Origin: Henningerozyma blattae CBS 6284
Lineage: Eukaryota > Ascomycota > Saccharomycetes > Saccharomycetales > Saccharomycetaceae
DNA: 64,000 nucleotides
Direction of reading: 5' to 3'
NCBI RefSeq assembly: GCF_000315915.1
Contig: NC_020187.1
Coordinates: forward strand, 744,001 to 808,000
A program made the position numbers and the translations under genes. Shown here piece by piece: positions 45,063 through 57,259 of this stretch. The notes under the pieces are model-generated. The model searched no databases and was not told where the DNA came from. It saw only the letters and a list, made by a program, of their open reading frames with translations. Each line of letters opens with the position of its first letter. Position 1 is the first letter of the stretch.

Positions 45063-45812
45063 ATGGAACACACAGCGTATGTTGAAAGCTAAAGCGCTTG
45101 CTATGATGATTGTTTTTTTTTCTACTTTAACTAACTAAGATGAAATTTAATATATGAGTGAAATAATAAGTAATATATTATAAATAGTGTAATTTTCATT
45201 GAAAAATGTACGCCTAATACATTAATTGAATTTAAAGATATTATCTCCCATAGTATTATAAAAAATTTAGAGAATTGGTCCTTAGAATTCCGTACATATC
45301 GAAGTATATTTAAAGATAAGAAAAATCCTAATAATAATTCCTTATTATATTCCATCAATCTCACACAATTTAATAAAACTATTTTAATTAAAGATGGTGA
45401 AATAATACTAAATACTGTAAATTTTAATGATATTCCAAAAGAATTATTATTTAATGGCTGTAACAATGGAAGCTCCATGAGCATTGATAAATTGATTACA
45501 AACAAATTAAGTAATATGTGGAGCAATAGACAATCAATTAGAGGTGAAAATGGTGAAAGTTTCGTATGTAATAATAAATTAATTGTTAGAATTATTAATT
45601 TATTTAGTTTAACTGGATTCAAAGGCATGCTAATTGAGATCGAAAATTATGATAAAAAAATGGAAACTCAAGAATTTAATAATCATGTTGATAAAATTTG
45701 TGAATTTTTAAATGATATAAAAGTTAAAGATTATAAGATAAATAAAGATAGGACAGACGAGGATGAATTTTTATGTGATCTTGGTCAACAATATGTATCA
45801 GTTTTAGAATAA
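45063..45812 (+). CDS. SRB2: Mediator head subunit Med20/Srb2, split gene
   Basis: Mediator head-module subunit that links Mediator to RNA polymerase II. The coding sequence is join(45063..45076, 45188..45812), 212 residues (S. cerevisiae 210). Exon 1 gives MEHT plus two bases of Ala. Exon 2 continues AVIFIEKCTPNTLIEFKD, aligning with MGKSAVIFVERATPATLTEL of S. cerevisiae. Further conserved parts are WSLEFRTYRS, TILIKDGE, LLFNGCNNGSSMSIDKLI, KLSNMWSNRQSIRG, VRIINLFSLTGFKGMLIEI and the ending LGQQYVSVLE. The downstream part alone looks like a 111-residue frame from an internal ATG at 45477, which would miss the N-terminal half. The S. cerevisiae gene also has an intron close to the start. It belongs to the chromosome VIII-like set. 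Confidence 0.93.
45077..45187 (+). other. SRB2 intron
   Basis: 111-bp intron: 5' site GTATGT, branch point AACTAAC at 45129-45135 (one change from TACTAAC), 3' site ATAG. Splicing joins the frames exactly. Confidence 0.88.
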
Positions 45813-46112
45813 TACTACTTATCGATTCTACCTCAAATAACATTATATTATATTATATTAAAATTTGATTATCAGTGTAGAGGTTTTAATACGTTTTATT
45901 TCTTAAAATAATTGTGCACATGTATACCTATATTGATGTATATATATATATATATTAACTTTTCTTTCTTTCTTTCCTTTTTTTTTTTTTTTTTGAATAT
46001 GCATATTTATAGGTAATGTTATATATGTCCTAAATAAATTTATTGAATTCAAAAAAAAAATACTGTACACAAGTAATAAATATTCATGATACCACTACTA
46101 TCTATATTTGGT

Positions 46113-47348
46113 TTAATTTGCCAATTTACTCAATAAATCTTGAATGCTTGAAGTAACTGTATCAGAAGGTGGCTGTTCTTCAGGTTGTTCTTCAGTTGAA
46201 ATCTCCTGTATTTTTGCTTTTTTAGATGGTGATACAGACCCTCCATTTTCTTCTTTCTCCTCTTCAATAGACCTCTTTAAACCCGTAACATTCTGATTTT
46301 CTGTTTCCCCAGTAGCTGCATTTATAGATTGCTCATTAGAAATGGACACTGGATTTGTATCATCTCTAGTATAAGTGGCTACGCTTGCATCTATAACTGT
46401 TTCTTTTTCTTTTTGTTTTGTGTCTTTCTTTTTATCATCATCGTCATCATCTTCATCACTATCACTATCACTTTGAGACTCATCATAAGTTGGTAACATA
46501 TTATTACTAAATGAATTTTGATTATCTTTAAAAGCTGGATCTGTTGTCTCTAAAGCGTTATCTATTTCATTCTGTATTTGTCGATCAAGCGATAAAAGTT
46601 CCTCTTGTTGAATTAACAAATCTCGTAATTTCTCAACAATTATTTCTCGTTGTATAATAGTTTTTTTTAAAGAATCTTGAGTAGTGTGACCTAATCGTTT
46701 CACTGTATGATAATTTTGTTGATAAACTATATCCGTAGCGCTAGGATCTAATGCACCAATAGCTTCATCAAAACTTATTTTAAGGGCATTGGATGCAGGG
46801 CCATGACGTGCAACTTCTCTAAAGGGTACTAAAAGCACCTGTAATGGGGCAGGTATTTCTGAATGACCGGTGACTGGTGCTTTTTGGTTGTATTTTGTCG
46901 AAGTGTTGTTATTAGTAGTATCCCCATTCGATACAGGACTTGCTGATGCGACTGATTCTTCAATACTTTTTAATACTGTTGGTGGGAAAACTGCACGAGA
47001 TTGCCACACAGTTAACACTCTTCTTAACCGTGAATTCAGTTTTGGATCCTTCTCTTGTGGAATTACTTGTCCTAAGACTCTGGGTAAGATTAATCCAAAA
47101 CTATGTTGGAATGGACCATTCACTATCGAACGTAGTTCTTGTTGTACTGCATGATTGGCTACATACAAAGCCATCAGTCTTCTCTTAGAAGTTGTTGCTG
47201 GACTTAGCATATAAGTGGCCCAAGTATCGGCAATCTCTTGTGAAGATTCTTTCTGACCTAGAAGCCAATTAGCCGTGCTACCAATTGAGTCCTGGTTATC
47301 CTCTAGATTTTGAAACTTAAGCATCAATTGATCAGGATGGAATGGCAT
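46113..47348 (-). CDS. RTT103: RNA polymerase II CTD-interacting termination factor Rtt103
   Basis: Nuclear protein that binds Ser2-phosphorylated RNA polymerase II CTD and recruits the Rat1 exonuclease for termination. 411 residues, matching the 409 of S. cerevisiae. The N-terminal CTD-interaction domain (residues 1-135) begins MPFHPDQLMLKFQNLEDNQDSI and contains RRLMALYVANHAVQQ, the helix contacting the CTD. A coiled-coil region (about 215-260) follows with REIIVEKLRDLLIQQEELL, then a DNNMLPTYDE-like NMLPTYDES and a long acidic, Ser/Asp-rich tail. Placed next to NSE3 in S. cerevisiae and in the same neighbourhood here. Confidence 0.92.
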   Translation of the reverse strand: MPFHPDQLMLKFQNLEDNQDSIGSTANWLLGQKESSQEIADTWATYMLSPATTSKRRLMALYVANHAVQQELRSIVNGPFQHSFGLILPRVLGQVIPQEKDPKLNSRLRRVLTVWQSRAVFPPTVLKSIEESVASASPVSNGDTTNNNTSTKYNQKAPVTGHSEIPAPLQVLLVPFREVARHGPASNALKISFDEAIGALDPSATDIVYQQNYHTVKRLGHTTQDSLKKTIIQREIIVEKLRDLLIQQEELLSLDRQIQNEIDNALETTDPAFKDNQNSFSNNMLPTYDESQSDSDSDEDDDDDDKKKDTKQKEKETVIDASVATYTRDDTNPVSISNEQSINAATGETENQNVTGLKRSIEEEKEENGGSVSPSKKAKIQEISTEEQPEEQPPSDTVTSSIQDLLSKLAN

Positions 47349-47944
47349 TTTGAATAATATTTCTTTTGGTTCCTATTTTTTCGATGACACTTACTTATAG
47401 GGTATGCAATGATGAAGCTGTAATACCTTTGCAATTTGAAAATCCACCACAGTCTATTCTTCTGCTAGTTCCCAGCCAAATTGATGAACCTATAAAACTT
47501 ATTTTGTATTAAAATTTCTCTTACTTTTGTCGTCTTTTTTTTCTACATGTTAATCATTAGTTAATAACTAAGAATTTCTTATCTAGATAAATATTAACGA
47601 ACATGGTGAAAAATCATTTAAAAGTTAAAAAAGGAATTTTCAAGATTCGAACTCGTGATTTTGGAATTTTTTAGTCCAATTTTTTTTTGAAAAATTAAGA
47701 AATAAACGGCAAATTTTCCTATCGTTTAATTTTACGAAATTCGTAAACGAATATTCAAAGGTTATCCCTTTTTATCGGTGATATTACGCCAAAACGTAAA
47801 TATTAATAGCATCATAAAAGTTATACAAAAAGTGGGAAAAAAATAGTAGAAGAATTTCGTTTAGCTATGGAATATTTATAGGGTTTAATTTTTTTTTTTT
47901 ACAGTCTTCCTTTTTTTGATCTAATTAAAAACTACTCTAAAAAA
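47349..47944. other. Divergent promoter region of RTT103 and MSC7
   Basis: AT-rich. A minus-strand B-box-like GAGTTCGAATC lies at 47644-47654. No complete tRNA could be folded around it. No other feature recognised. Confidence 0.5.
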
Positions 47945-49789
47945 ATGAATGAGAAAAGTGTAAATATGTTTGGTATTATGGATGGCTTAATATCTAATAT
48001 TAAAAACTGTAAGGCAACAATTCCATTAATCATATTATTAGTATCAATTGCTTGGTTTAAAACTTCAGATTCTACCAGGCATATCAAACCAGTAAAGATC
48101 AATATTGAATTTCCAATAGAATGCAAAGCGAATTGGAAATCAAATGGTAAAGTTGAAAACGAGAGTAATGAAGATAAACATCGGATGATTGATTGTTATT
48201 GTCCAGCTACTGGTCAATATTTAGGTCAGTATAAATCTTTTACTATGGATGATATTGATGCAACAGTGAATAAATCTCAAGTTGCTTTCCAAGATTGGAA
48301 AAACTCTTCGTTTGATAGGAGATTGAAAATTTTGATTTCTCTAAGAGAGTTTATTTTAAAGCATCAATCAGAAATTGCTTCTGTAGCATGCAGAGATTCT
48401 GGTAAGACGATGATCGATGCATCAATGGGGGAAATATTAACCACGTTGGAAAAATTAAATTGGACTATAAAACATGGGAGAAGAATCCTAGATAAACCTT
48501 CATATAGATCAGGACCAACCAATTTCTTTATGAAATTTTATAAAGGTTCTAAAATTCAATATGAACCATTAGGCCCAATTGCCTCAATTGTGTCTTGGAA
48601 TTATCCTTTCCATAATTTAATGGGTCCTGTGATTTCTGCAATTATTACTGGTAATACTATTGTAGTTAAATGTTCAGAAAAAGTTATCTGGTCTTCAAAA
48701 TTTTATATTAATTTGATTCAAAAATGTTTGCTAAGCTGTAATGAAAATCCAGATATTGTTCAATTATGTTATTGCTTACCTCCAAATTTACCAATGGATA
48801 ACGCAGCAAATTATTTCACTTCTCATCCAGGCCTAAAGCATATTACATTTATCGGTAGTGAAACAGTTGCTCATACTATTTTGGAAAATACAGCAAAATC
48901 AATGACTCCAACTGTGTTAGAACTAGGTGGGAAGGATTCTCTAATAATATTAGATTCTTTACCATCAAACCAACTAGAATCCTTGTCCTCGATTATTTTA
49001 AGGGGTACATTTCAATCATCTGGTCAAAATTGTATTGGTATTGAACGTGTAATTGTGACATCAAAATATTATAAGTCATTAATCAAAATTATTACGACTC
49101 GTCTAGAGACTCATCCCTTAAAGCAGAGCTCAGATATAGACTCATTGTCTAGCGTTGATGTTGGTGCAATGATATCTTCAAATCGATTTAAGCATCTAGA
49201 AAGTTTGATAGATGATGCAGTAAAAGATGGTGCTAAATTATTATTTGGTGGTAAGCAATATCAAAATAAATTGTATCCTGATGGTAATTATTTTGAGCCT
49301 ACGGTTTTAATTGATGTTACACCATCAATGAAAATTGCAAACGAAGAAGTTTTTGGCCCTATTCTAGTTTTAATGGAAGCTAAGAATAAGGCTGATGCAA
49401 TTAATATTTCGAATGGTTCAAAATTTGGTTTAGGTAATTCAGTTTTTGGCTCAAGAGAAGATGGTGATTTTGTTGCAAATAAACTACAATCAGGAAATGT
49501 TGCAATTAATGATTTTGCAACATTTTATATCTGTCAATTACCTTTCGGTGGTACAAAGAGTAGCGGGTTTGGTAAGTTTAATGGTGAAGAAGGGTTACTT
49601 GGCTTATGTAATGCGAAAAGTATTTGTTATGATAAAATTCCAGGTATTAGAACTACAATCCCACCTGCATTAGATTATCCAATGAAATCCAAAGCTTGGC
49701 TATTTGTTGAAAATTTTATTACAGCTGCCTACACCATGAATTGGTATGATTTTATAATGTCCTTAATTGGACTTGCTAAAAATTCATAG
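47945..49789 (+). CDS. MSC7: Aldehyde dehydrogenase-like membrane protein Msc7
   Basis: ER-associated member of the aldehyde dehydrogenase superfamily of unknown substrate; S. cerevisiae mutants affect meiotic sister-chromatid recombination. 614 residues (S. cerevisiae 644). An N-terminal membrane segment IPLIILLVSIAWF lies at about 24-36. The catalytic domain has FQDWKNSSFDRRLKIL, the cofactor-binding GNTIVVKCSEKV, FIGSETV, the general base LELGGKDS near residue 320, and the nucleophile region SSGQNCIGIERV near residue 357. NEEVFGPIL and LPFGGTKSSGFGKF complete the fold. Catalytic Glu and Cys are present. The C-terminus has a second hydrophobic patch. Chromosome VIII-like gene set. Confidence 0.93.
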   Translation: MNEKSVNMFGIMDGLISNIKNCKATIPLIILLVSIAWFKTSDSTRHIKPVKINIEFPIECKANWKSNGKVENESNEDKHRMIDCYCPATGQYLGQYKSFTMDDIDATVNKSQVAFQDWKNSSFDRRLKILISLREFILKHQSEIASVACRDSGKTMIDASMGEILTTLEKLNWTIKHGRRILDKPSYRSGPTNFFMKFYKGSKIQYEPLGPIASIVSWNYPFHNLMGPVISAIITGNTIVVKCSEKVIWSSKFYINLIQKCLLSCNENPDIVQLCYCLPPNLPMDNAANYFTSHPGLKHITFIGSETVAHTILENTAKSMTPTVLELGGKDSLIILDSLPSNQLESLSSIILRGTFQSSGQNCIGIERVIVTSKYYKSLIKIITTRLETHPLKQSSDIDSLSSVDVGAMISSNRFKHLESLIDDAVKDGAKLLFGGKQYQNKLYPDGNYFEPTVLIDVTPSMKIANEEVFGPILVLMEAKNKADAINISNGSKFGLGNSVFGSREDGDFVANKLQSGNVAINDFATFYICQLPFGGTKSSGFGKFNGEEGLLGLCNAKSICYDKIPGIRTTIPPALDYPMKSKAWLFVENFITAAYTMNWYDFIMSLIGLAKNS

Positions 49790-50117
49790 ATTAATGGTAT
49801 GCCCTTCTGATAATAGTTTTGGGTAAAATTTCTGCTTTACTATAACTAAATATTTTTTTAAAGTAGCCATGGCTGTTAACCTGATGGGTATTTTTTAGTA
49901 TTTAGATACTTAATGTCTCTACAAAACTTTAGTGAAAATTAGGAATTATAAAAAGTCTTTAACTATTACGAAGTTGTAATAATATAGTATATAAATTTTA
50001 AATATGCAACAATATAGATAATAAAAAAAATACTAAATTTGTATTCTTTTTAGAATATTAGATTATTAAACTAACGTTAAAAATCTCAATAATATGTGAA
50101 TATTACTCAATCTGAAC
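49790..50117. other. Intergenic, convergent MSC7 and SSD1 ends
   Basis: AT-rich 3' flanks; nothing recognised. Confidence 0.5.
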
Positions 50118-53100
50118 TTATTCATCTCTTTTATAAAATGGATTAAAAGCACGGACAGATATACATGGTAAGGTTAACCCAACTTCAGCTCTTAGTAATA
50201 TTGGAATGGTTTGGGATTCATTAATTATTTGAATATAATTGGAATCAGTATAGCCAATATTATCTTTATTACCATCTAGTTTCTCGTCCTTTTTAATAAT
50301 AGTCGTATTTCGATAAATTTTTAAGGCATTTTCAATATCGATTGGCCCTGCCTCACCATTTTCTAGTTCAAGTTTATCTTCAGAATTATTTTCTAAACCA
50401 GGAAATTTAAAAGGAAAGCTCAGTTTTGGTTCTTTACAATTCATCTTTTCAAGCTCCTTTATCATATCTTCAGTTAACAAGGTTTTATCTTTTAACAATT
50501 TATTTATTTGATGTTTTATTATTTCTTTAGTAGAAGATTTGAATTTATTTTTAATAGAATTACGATATGATTGAGGACTCTTTTCATCAGGAGGAATAAA
50601 GTCTGCGCTATCAACACCTGGCTTCCAATATAGATAAAGTTCTCTCTTTAATTCATCGAATTCAGCTTTAAATAATGGAAGTTGATCTCCGTGAACCCTC
50701 TTCTCCAAACCAAATTCAGGTATAATAACGTCAAAAGACGATTCATATACTTGTAGTACAGTACCCATTGTAAGTAATTGGCCAACTCCATTACTCATAC
50801 TATTAATACATTTACTTAATAATAAATGGATAGCCTGTGTTTGAGCTTGATAAGCACAATCCTTTTTGAAATTACAATATTCCGCAGTTATTCGAAGTGT
50901 ATTGAAATCATAATTATAAATATCATCATGAATAATAGATTTTAATTGCCTATGAACAACATGATCACTGTATCTTCTAAGTGGTGATGTGAAATGAGTG
51001 TATACAGGGAAATTATTTAAATAGTGTTCATATTGATTATTTTCCACATTGCTTTTGATAAAATATTTTGCTCTACTCATAGTCTTATAGAATAGTACTT
51101 CTACTCCCTTTCTTGTTATTGGGTCATTGATAGATAATATTGACTTTATAATATTTTCAGGAGATGTGCTATCAATATCATAACCATATCTTTTAACCTT
51201 TTTAACAAATGATTTAAGTTTTATTGGAGAAGGTGGAAGTTGTCTTCTTAAGAATGCAGGGTCACCTATGTGTAACAATAGACTTTCTGCAATAATTGAA
51301 TTACATTTTCTTTGGAGCTCATTAACTACAAAATTACCCATGTTAGTTTCGAAAATATTTAAATTTACTTCAGTATCTTCATCATCAAGTTTACTTAAAA
51401 TCGATAATAATGGATCTAATGCAATATCTGGAGAATGCATTCTTTCAGAATAAAAACATCTTGAAATTTCTGCCAATAAAGACAAATAGGGGTTTACCTC
51501 TTTACTCATTAAATCTTCTACAATATCATCTACGTCTAACAATAAAGACGGCGCGATGATTGACTCACATATGGTAGAAGAAATAACTTTAAACGATTTT
51601 GAATCAAGCTTAAAAATAATAGAGATTGTAGCGGATTTTTTATCTTTAAATAATGACACAGCATCATTAACAGCTTTTGGTAATAAAGCCATCTTTTCTT
51701 GAGGCATTATAACTCCAGTAGATCTTCTACGCGCTCTTCTATCAACTGATCCCCCTTCTTCAATATGTGCGGTAATATCAATTACATGACAGGCCAATTC
51801 TAAGGTACCATCTGAATTATCCTTAACATGAACAGCAAATTCTGACAAATTATCACTAGTTGAAATGGCCAAAACATTGTAAGTGTTCAAATCTGTAAAA
51901 TCTACCCTATCCTTTAATAATTCTTTTGAAATCGACTTTGCTAATAAGATTGGCTTTTCTTTGACTGTATTTCTTTGATCTGAATATTCATTTCCCGGGA
52001 AATTATTGTCTCTGAAGATTGAATCTATTTCAATATTTGGATCATCAATTTTCCCCAATTCTGCAATTAATATACCGAATGGATGCAGACTTGTAATTGG
52101 CCAACGTTTAATTGAGGCAATGAAAAGTTTATTTTCATATTTTGCATTGTTTTGAATGAAATCCTTGGGGACTAATTCAGTTGGGATTGCTATTAAGGGA
52201 ACTTTTTTATCAGTTGGTTTAAACCAAATAATTTTTGGTTGATGGTTTGGCTTTATCGGCTTCATATTATTTTCAGTTAATTGAGAGGGTCTTAAAATAC
52301 TTAATGTCCCAGTAAATAACTGACCAGGAACACGATCTAAAATTGCAACAATATGACCTGCGTACAACGGTTTAAATTCATTATTAATTTCTTCCTCTTC
52401 CACTAATAATAACGATTGACCTTCTACTTCTAAATCATCATTTTTTTTTTGAGTTGGGCGGTATTTCAAAGAGCTTCTTCTTCTTAAACTACCAGTAACT
52501 GAAGTTGATCTATTTCCCATTTCTAACTTTGTCAAATTTTCTGATTCATTTAGAATTGATTCATTATTATTTTCGATTTTAATACTATTTGTAGGAATTA
52601 AGATAGATGAAGCATCATTATGATAATCTTCTGAGGAACTTAAAGAAACACCAGTTTGTTGTATTGAGGCATCTTTTCTCTTTTTTTTTTCTTCTTTTAC
52701 TTTCTTGGATTCCCAAACGTCATCTACAGGTAATAATTCAACACCCACAAAATCTCCTTCTAAAGCTCTATTTCTATCTTTGGAACCACATATATAAATA
52801 TCTGAATCTAATAAACCTTCGGTAGAAACCCATGCATCTGATCTATTTTTCTTATTGACTCGAACTATACCTGTAACTAATTTCCCCTCCTTTAATAATT
52901 CTGGAATCGACATTTGAGGAACATAAGGTGTAAATAACGGCTTTCTACTATGACCTGTTCCTGGTTGTTGAATATATGAAGGATATTGGAATTGAGTATC
53001 AATGTCTAAATAATTGGGATCACTAGTTGCAGAGGATCTTCGCCTCCTGAATCGAGGAGAAGATATTCTACTGGTGTTTTCAATGGGAGAAGATAATGAT

Positions 53101-54059
53101 TTGGAACTTCTATGGAAATTTATTGGAGAACTGATTAATTCCTTCATAGATGGGGGTTCCTCATTATCATTACTATTTAATCTTGAAGTGGCTTCAGCTC
53201 TAAAGGAATGAATTGTCATTTGATTAATGTTATCATTATCGTCTTTAGCGGTATTAAAAGAATGATGACCTGTTGATGGAGGTTGGGGGAACTTATAAGG
53301 TGCAGTTGGCGAAATTTGTGAAATACCTTGTAATGCCACTGAGGCATAACTTTGAACAAATTTAGTTCTTGGCTCACTATTTCTTACAGATGTAGAACTA
53401 TTGAGTGAATATTCTTGTAAATGAATTGGCGAAGTACTTGGTGTAATGAAGGCTTTTGACGAACACGTTTTTTCAACGGATGATAAATTAAATTCCTCCA
53501 TATAATGCTTTGAGATTAATTTTGGTGGGGTTTCATAACTCGATTCACTTTGATTTCTCTTTTCTTGTTCTTCTGCAGCAGCTTTCTTTGCCTCCTCCAA
53601 TATTAATGATTGTCTCCTTCTATTCTTAGGCACTGATCGTCTTCGACCACGGATATCTTCTTTACTGGAACTACTATAGGGACCATCTCTTAACGGTAAT
53701 GGATGACCTCTTATATCTGAACTTTTAATATCTTGTGCAAAAGTACTTGTTTTGGGGAACCGAGGTGACGATAAACTTAAGTTGGAAGTAGACCTAGAAA
53801 GTGACATGGTAGGTGACCTTGATATTGAACGAGAGGGAATCCCAGGCCTCCCCAGAATTTCTTGTGTTTGTGACTGAATCAATTGTTGTTGTTCCTGTAA
53901 TTGTTGTTGTTGTTTCTGGATGGTATCCAATTGTCGTTGGATGTTCAATTGTTCCAAATATAACTCATCTAATTCCGAATTGGAATGAATATTCGCTACG
54001 CCAGATGTCCCACTATGACCCGAATTTTTTTTCTTATCATTCCCATTTCCTATCATCAT
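50118..54059 (-). CDS. SSD1: RNA-binding translational repressor Ssd1
   Basis: Cytoplasmic mRNA-binding protein of the RNase II/Dis3L2 superfamily that represses cell-wall mRNAs and is controlled by Cbk1 kinase. 1313 residues (S. cerevisiae 1250). A long Ser/Gln-rich disordered N-terminus (about 1-370) contains the coiled Gln stretch QKQQQQLQEQQQLIQSQ. Cold-shock domains begin near SIPELLKEGKLVTGIVRVN. The RNB domain (about 720-1060) starts DFTDLNTYNVLAIS and has HVIDITAHIEEGGSVD and the late block HFTSPLRRYSDHVVHRQL. As in known Ssd1, the aspartate cluster needed for nuclease activity is not seen (the equivalent of DxxxxxDD is STSDNLSE), so it should be an inactive nuclease. It ends CISVRAFNPFYKRDE. 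Confidence 0.96.
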   Translation of the reverse strand: MMIGNGNDKKKNSGHSGTSGVANIHSNSELDELYLEQLNIQRQLDTIQKQQQQLQEQQQLIQSQTQEILGRPGIPSRSISRSPTMSLSRSTSNLSLSSPRFPKTSTFAQDIKSSDIRGHPLPLRDGPYSSSSKEDIRGRRRSVPKNRRRQSLILEEAKKAAAEEQEKRNQSESSYETPPKLISKHYMEEFNLSSVEKTCSSKAFITPSTSPIHLQEYSLNSSTSVRNSEPRTKFVQSYASVALQGISQISPTAPYKFPQPPSTGHHSFNTAKDDNDNINQMTIHSFRAEATSRLNSNDNEEPPSMKELISSPINFHRSSKSLSSPIENTSRISSPRFRRRRSSATSDPNYLDIDTQFQYPSYIQQPGTGHSRKPLFTPYVPQMSIPELLKEGKLVTGIVRVNKKNRSDAWVSTEGLLDSDIYICGSKDRNRALEGDFVGVELLPVDDVWESKKVKEEKKKRKDASIQQTGVSLSSSEDYHNDASSILIPTNSIKIENNNESILNESENLTKLEMGNRSTSVTGSLRRRSSLKYRPTQKKNDDLEVEGQSLLLVEEEEINNEFKPLYAGHIVAILDRVPGQLFTGTLSILRPSQLTENNMKPIKPNHQPKIIWFKPTDKKVPLIAIPTELVPKDFIQNNAKYENKLFIASIKRWPITSLHPFGILIAELGKIDDPNIEIDSIFRDNNFPGNEYSDQRNTVKEKPILLAKSISKELLKDRVDFTDLNTYNVLAISTSDNLSEFAVHVKDNSDGTLELACHVIDITAHIEEGGSVDRRARRRSTGVIMPQEKMALLPKAVNDAVSLFKDKKSATISIIFKLDSKSFKVISSTICESIIAPSLLLDVDDIVEDLMSKEVNPYLSLLAEISRCFYSERMHSPDIALDPLLSILSKLDDEDTEVNLNIFETNMGNFVVNELQRKCNSIIAESLLLHIGDPAFLRRQLPPSPIKLKSFVKKVKRYGYDIDSTSPENIIKSILSINDPITRKGVEVLFYKTMSRAKYFIKSNVENNQYEHYLNNFPVYTHFTSPLRRYSDHVVHRQLKSIIHDDIYNYDFNTLRITAEYCNFKKDCAYQAQTQAIHLLLSKCINSMSNGVGQLLTMGTVLQVYESSFDVIIPEFGLEKRVHGDQLPLFKAEFDELKRELYLYWKPGVDSADFIPPDEKSPQSYRNSIKNKFKSSTKEIIKHQINKLLKDKTLLTEDMIKELEKMNCKEPKLSFPFKFPGLENNSEDKLELENGEAGPIDIENALKIYRNTTIIKKDEKLDGNKDNIGYTDSNYIQIINESQTIPILLRAEVGLTLPCISVRAFNPFYKRDE

Positions 54060-55040
54060 AAATACTTTAATATGCTTTTGTTTGTCAACTCACACAGATA
54101 GAATAGTTATTAAAATGAATGAACTATATATATATAGCCGTCGTCTTGGTTGTCGTAACACACTTTAGTTATACCATTAACAAGACTTATCATCACTAAC
54201 TATCATTAGAAAAAAAATAACAAATCATCTATGATTAAATAGTATATTACCCCCTCTCCTTCCTCCATCACTCCCAATCAATCAATCAATCAATCACATC
54301 CGACTCAATCGATCATCTTCCATACATAACTAATTCCTGAATTTGCCCTTGACCAGGAAAAAACACCTTGGATCACGGCTCTTGCTTAACATGCCAGGTC
54401 ATCACTAATCCTCATTGCCAAATGCTAAATCCACTAACCTCATTACCACAAACTCTAGAGACATCCAACAAACACAAATTAAAATTGATGATGCTAAAAG
54501 GTAATTTCCAACCTGTTTTCGATCAGTCCACACTCGTTGAAAAAGTACGGCTGTAGACGCTACGGAGTTTTCTGCCACAAACTCCGGAATGCGAAACAGG
54601 GCAGAATTCCAGGAGACAATGAGAAGCTTCTGGGCAGAAATGTCATCTGGTAAGGGGAGTATTCTTAAGAGGCAATATAAAGGCTATTAGAAGAATAGTA
54701 GAGGACTTATTGAGGGAATAATGGAAGACTATTCCAAAAGACTATTTTTGGATTGGGTAATGCAATTTGATTTGTAAAGTACTTCGTAAGCAACAATTTG
54801 TAAAGCGTTTTGTAAGCAATGCCTTTGTTAATTGGTTTGAATTTATATTATTTTATTTCAACTTTCTTTGTATTTTTGTTTTTTATAAAACCATGAGGAT
54901 CAAAAATGGCAATCCAGCCAGACACAAAGTTATCTGTATTAAATAATCAATCTTGATTTTAGAACGATCATATCAGTATGTAGCAACAATACTTCATTTT
55001 TAATTAGGTAGATACTATTCAGGTATATATAGAATTACAA
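54060..55040. other. Intergenic between SSD1 and PUT2
   Basis: About 1 kb, less AT-rich than most spacers. It contains a (CAAT)n microsatellite at about 54277-54297, an 8-bp inverted repeat CGGAGTTT/AAACTCCG at 54563-54586, and a two-unit tandem repeat (next entry). The short open frame at 54368-54556 is not protein-like. DPL1 and RRF1, expected in ancestral order, are not here. Confidence 0.5.
54771..54822. repeat. 26-bp tandem duplication, two units
   Basis: TTTGTAAAGTACTTCGTAAG at 54771 and TTTGTAAAGCGTTTTGTAAG at 54797 begin adjacent 26-bp units that share GTAAGCAA. Imperfect, so not very recent. Confidence 0.55.

Positions 55041-57259
<2,219 letters not shown>

Noticed and set aside
45131..45628. 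165-codon minus-strand open frame
   Set aside because: It is antisense to SRB2 exon 2, whose translation matches Med20.
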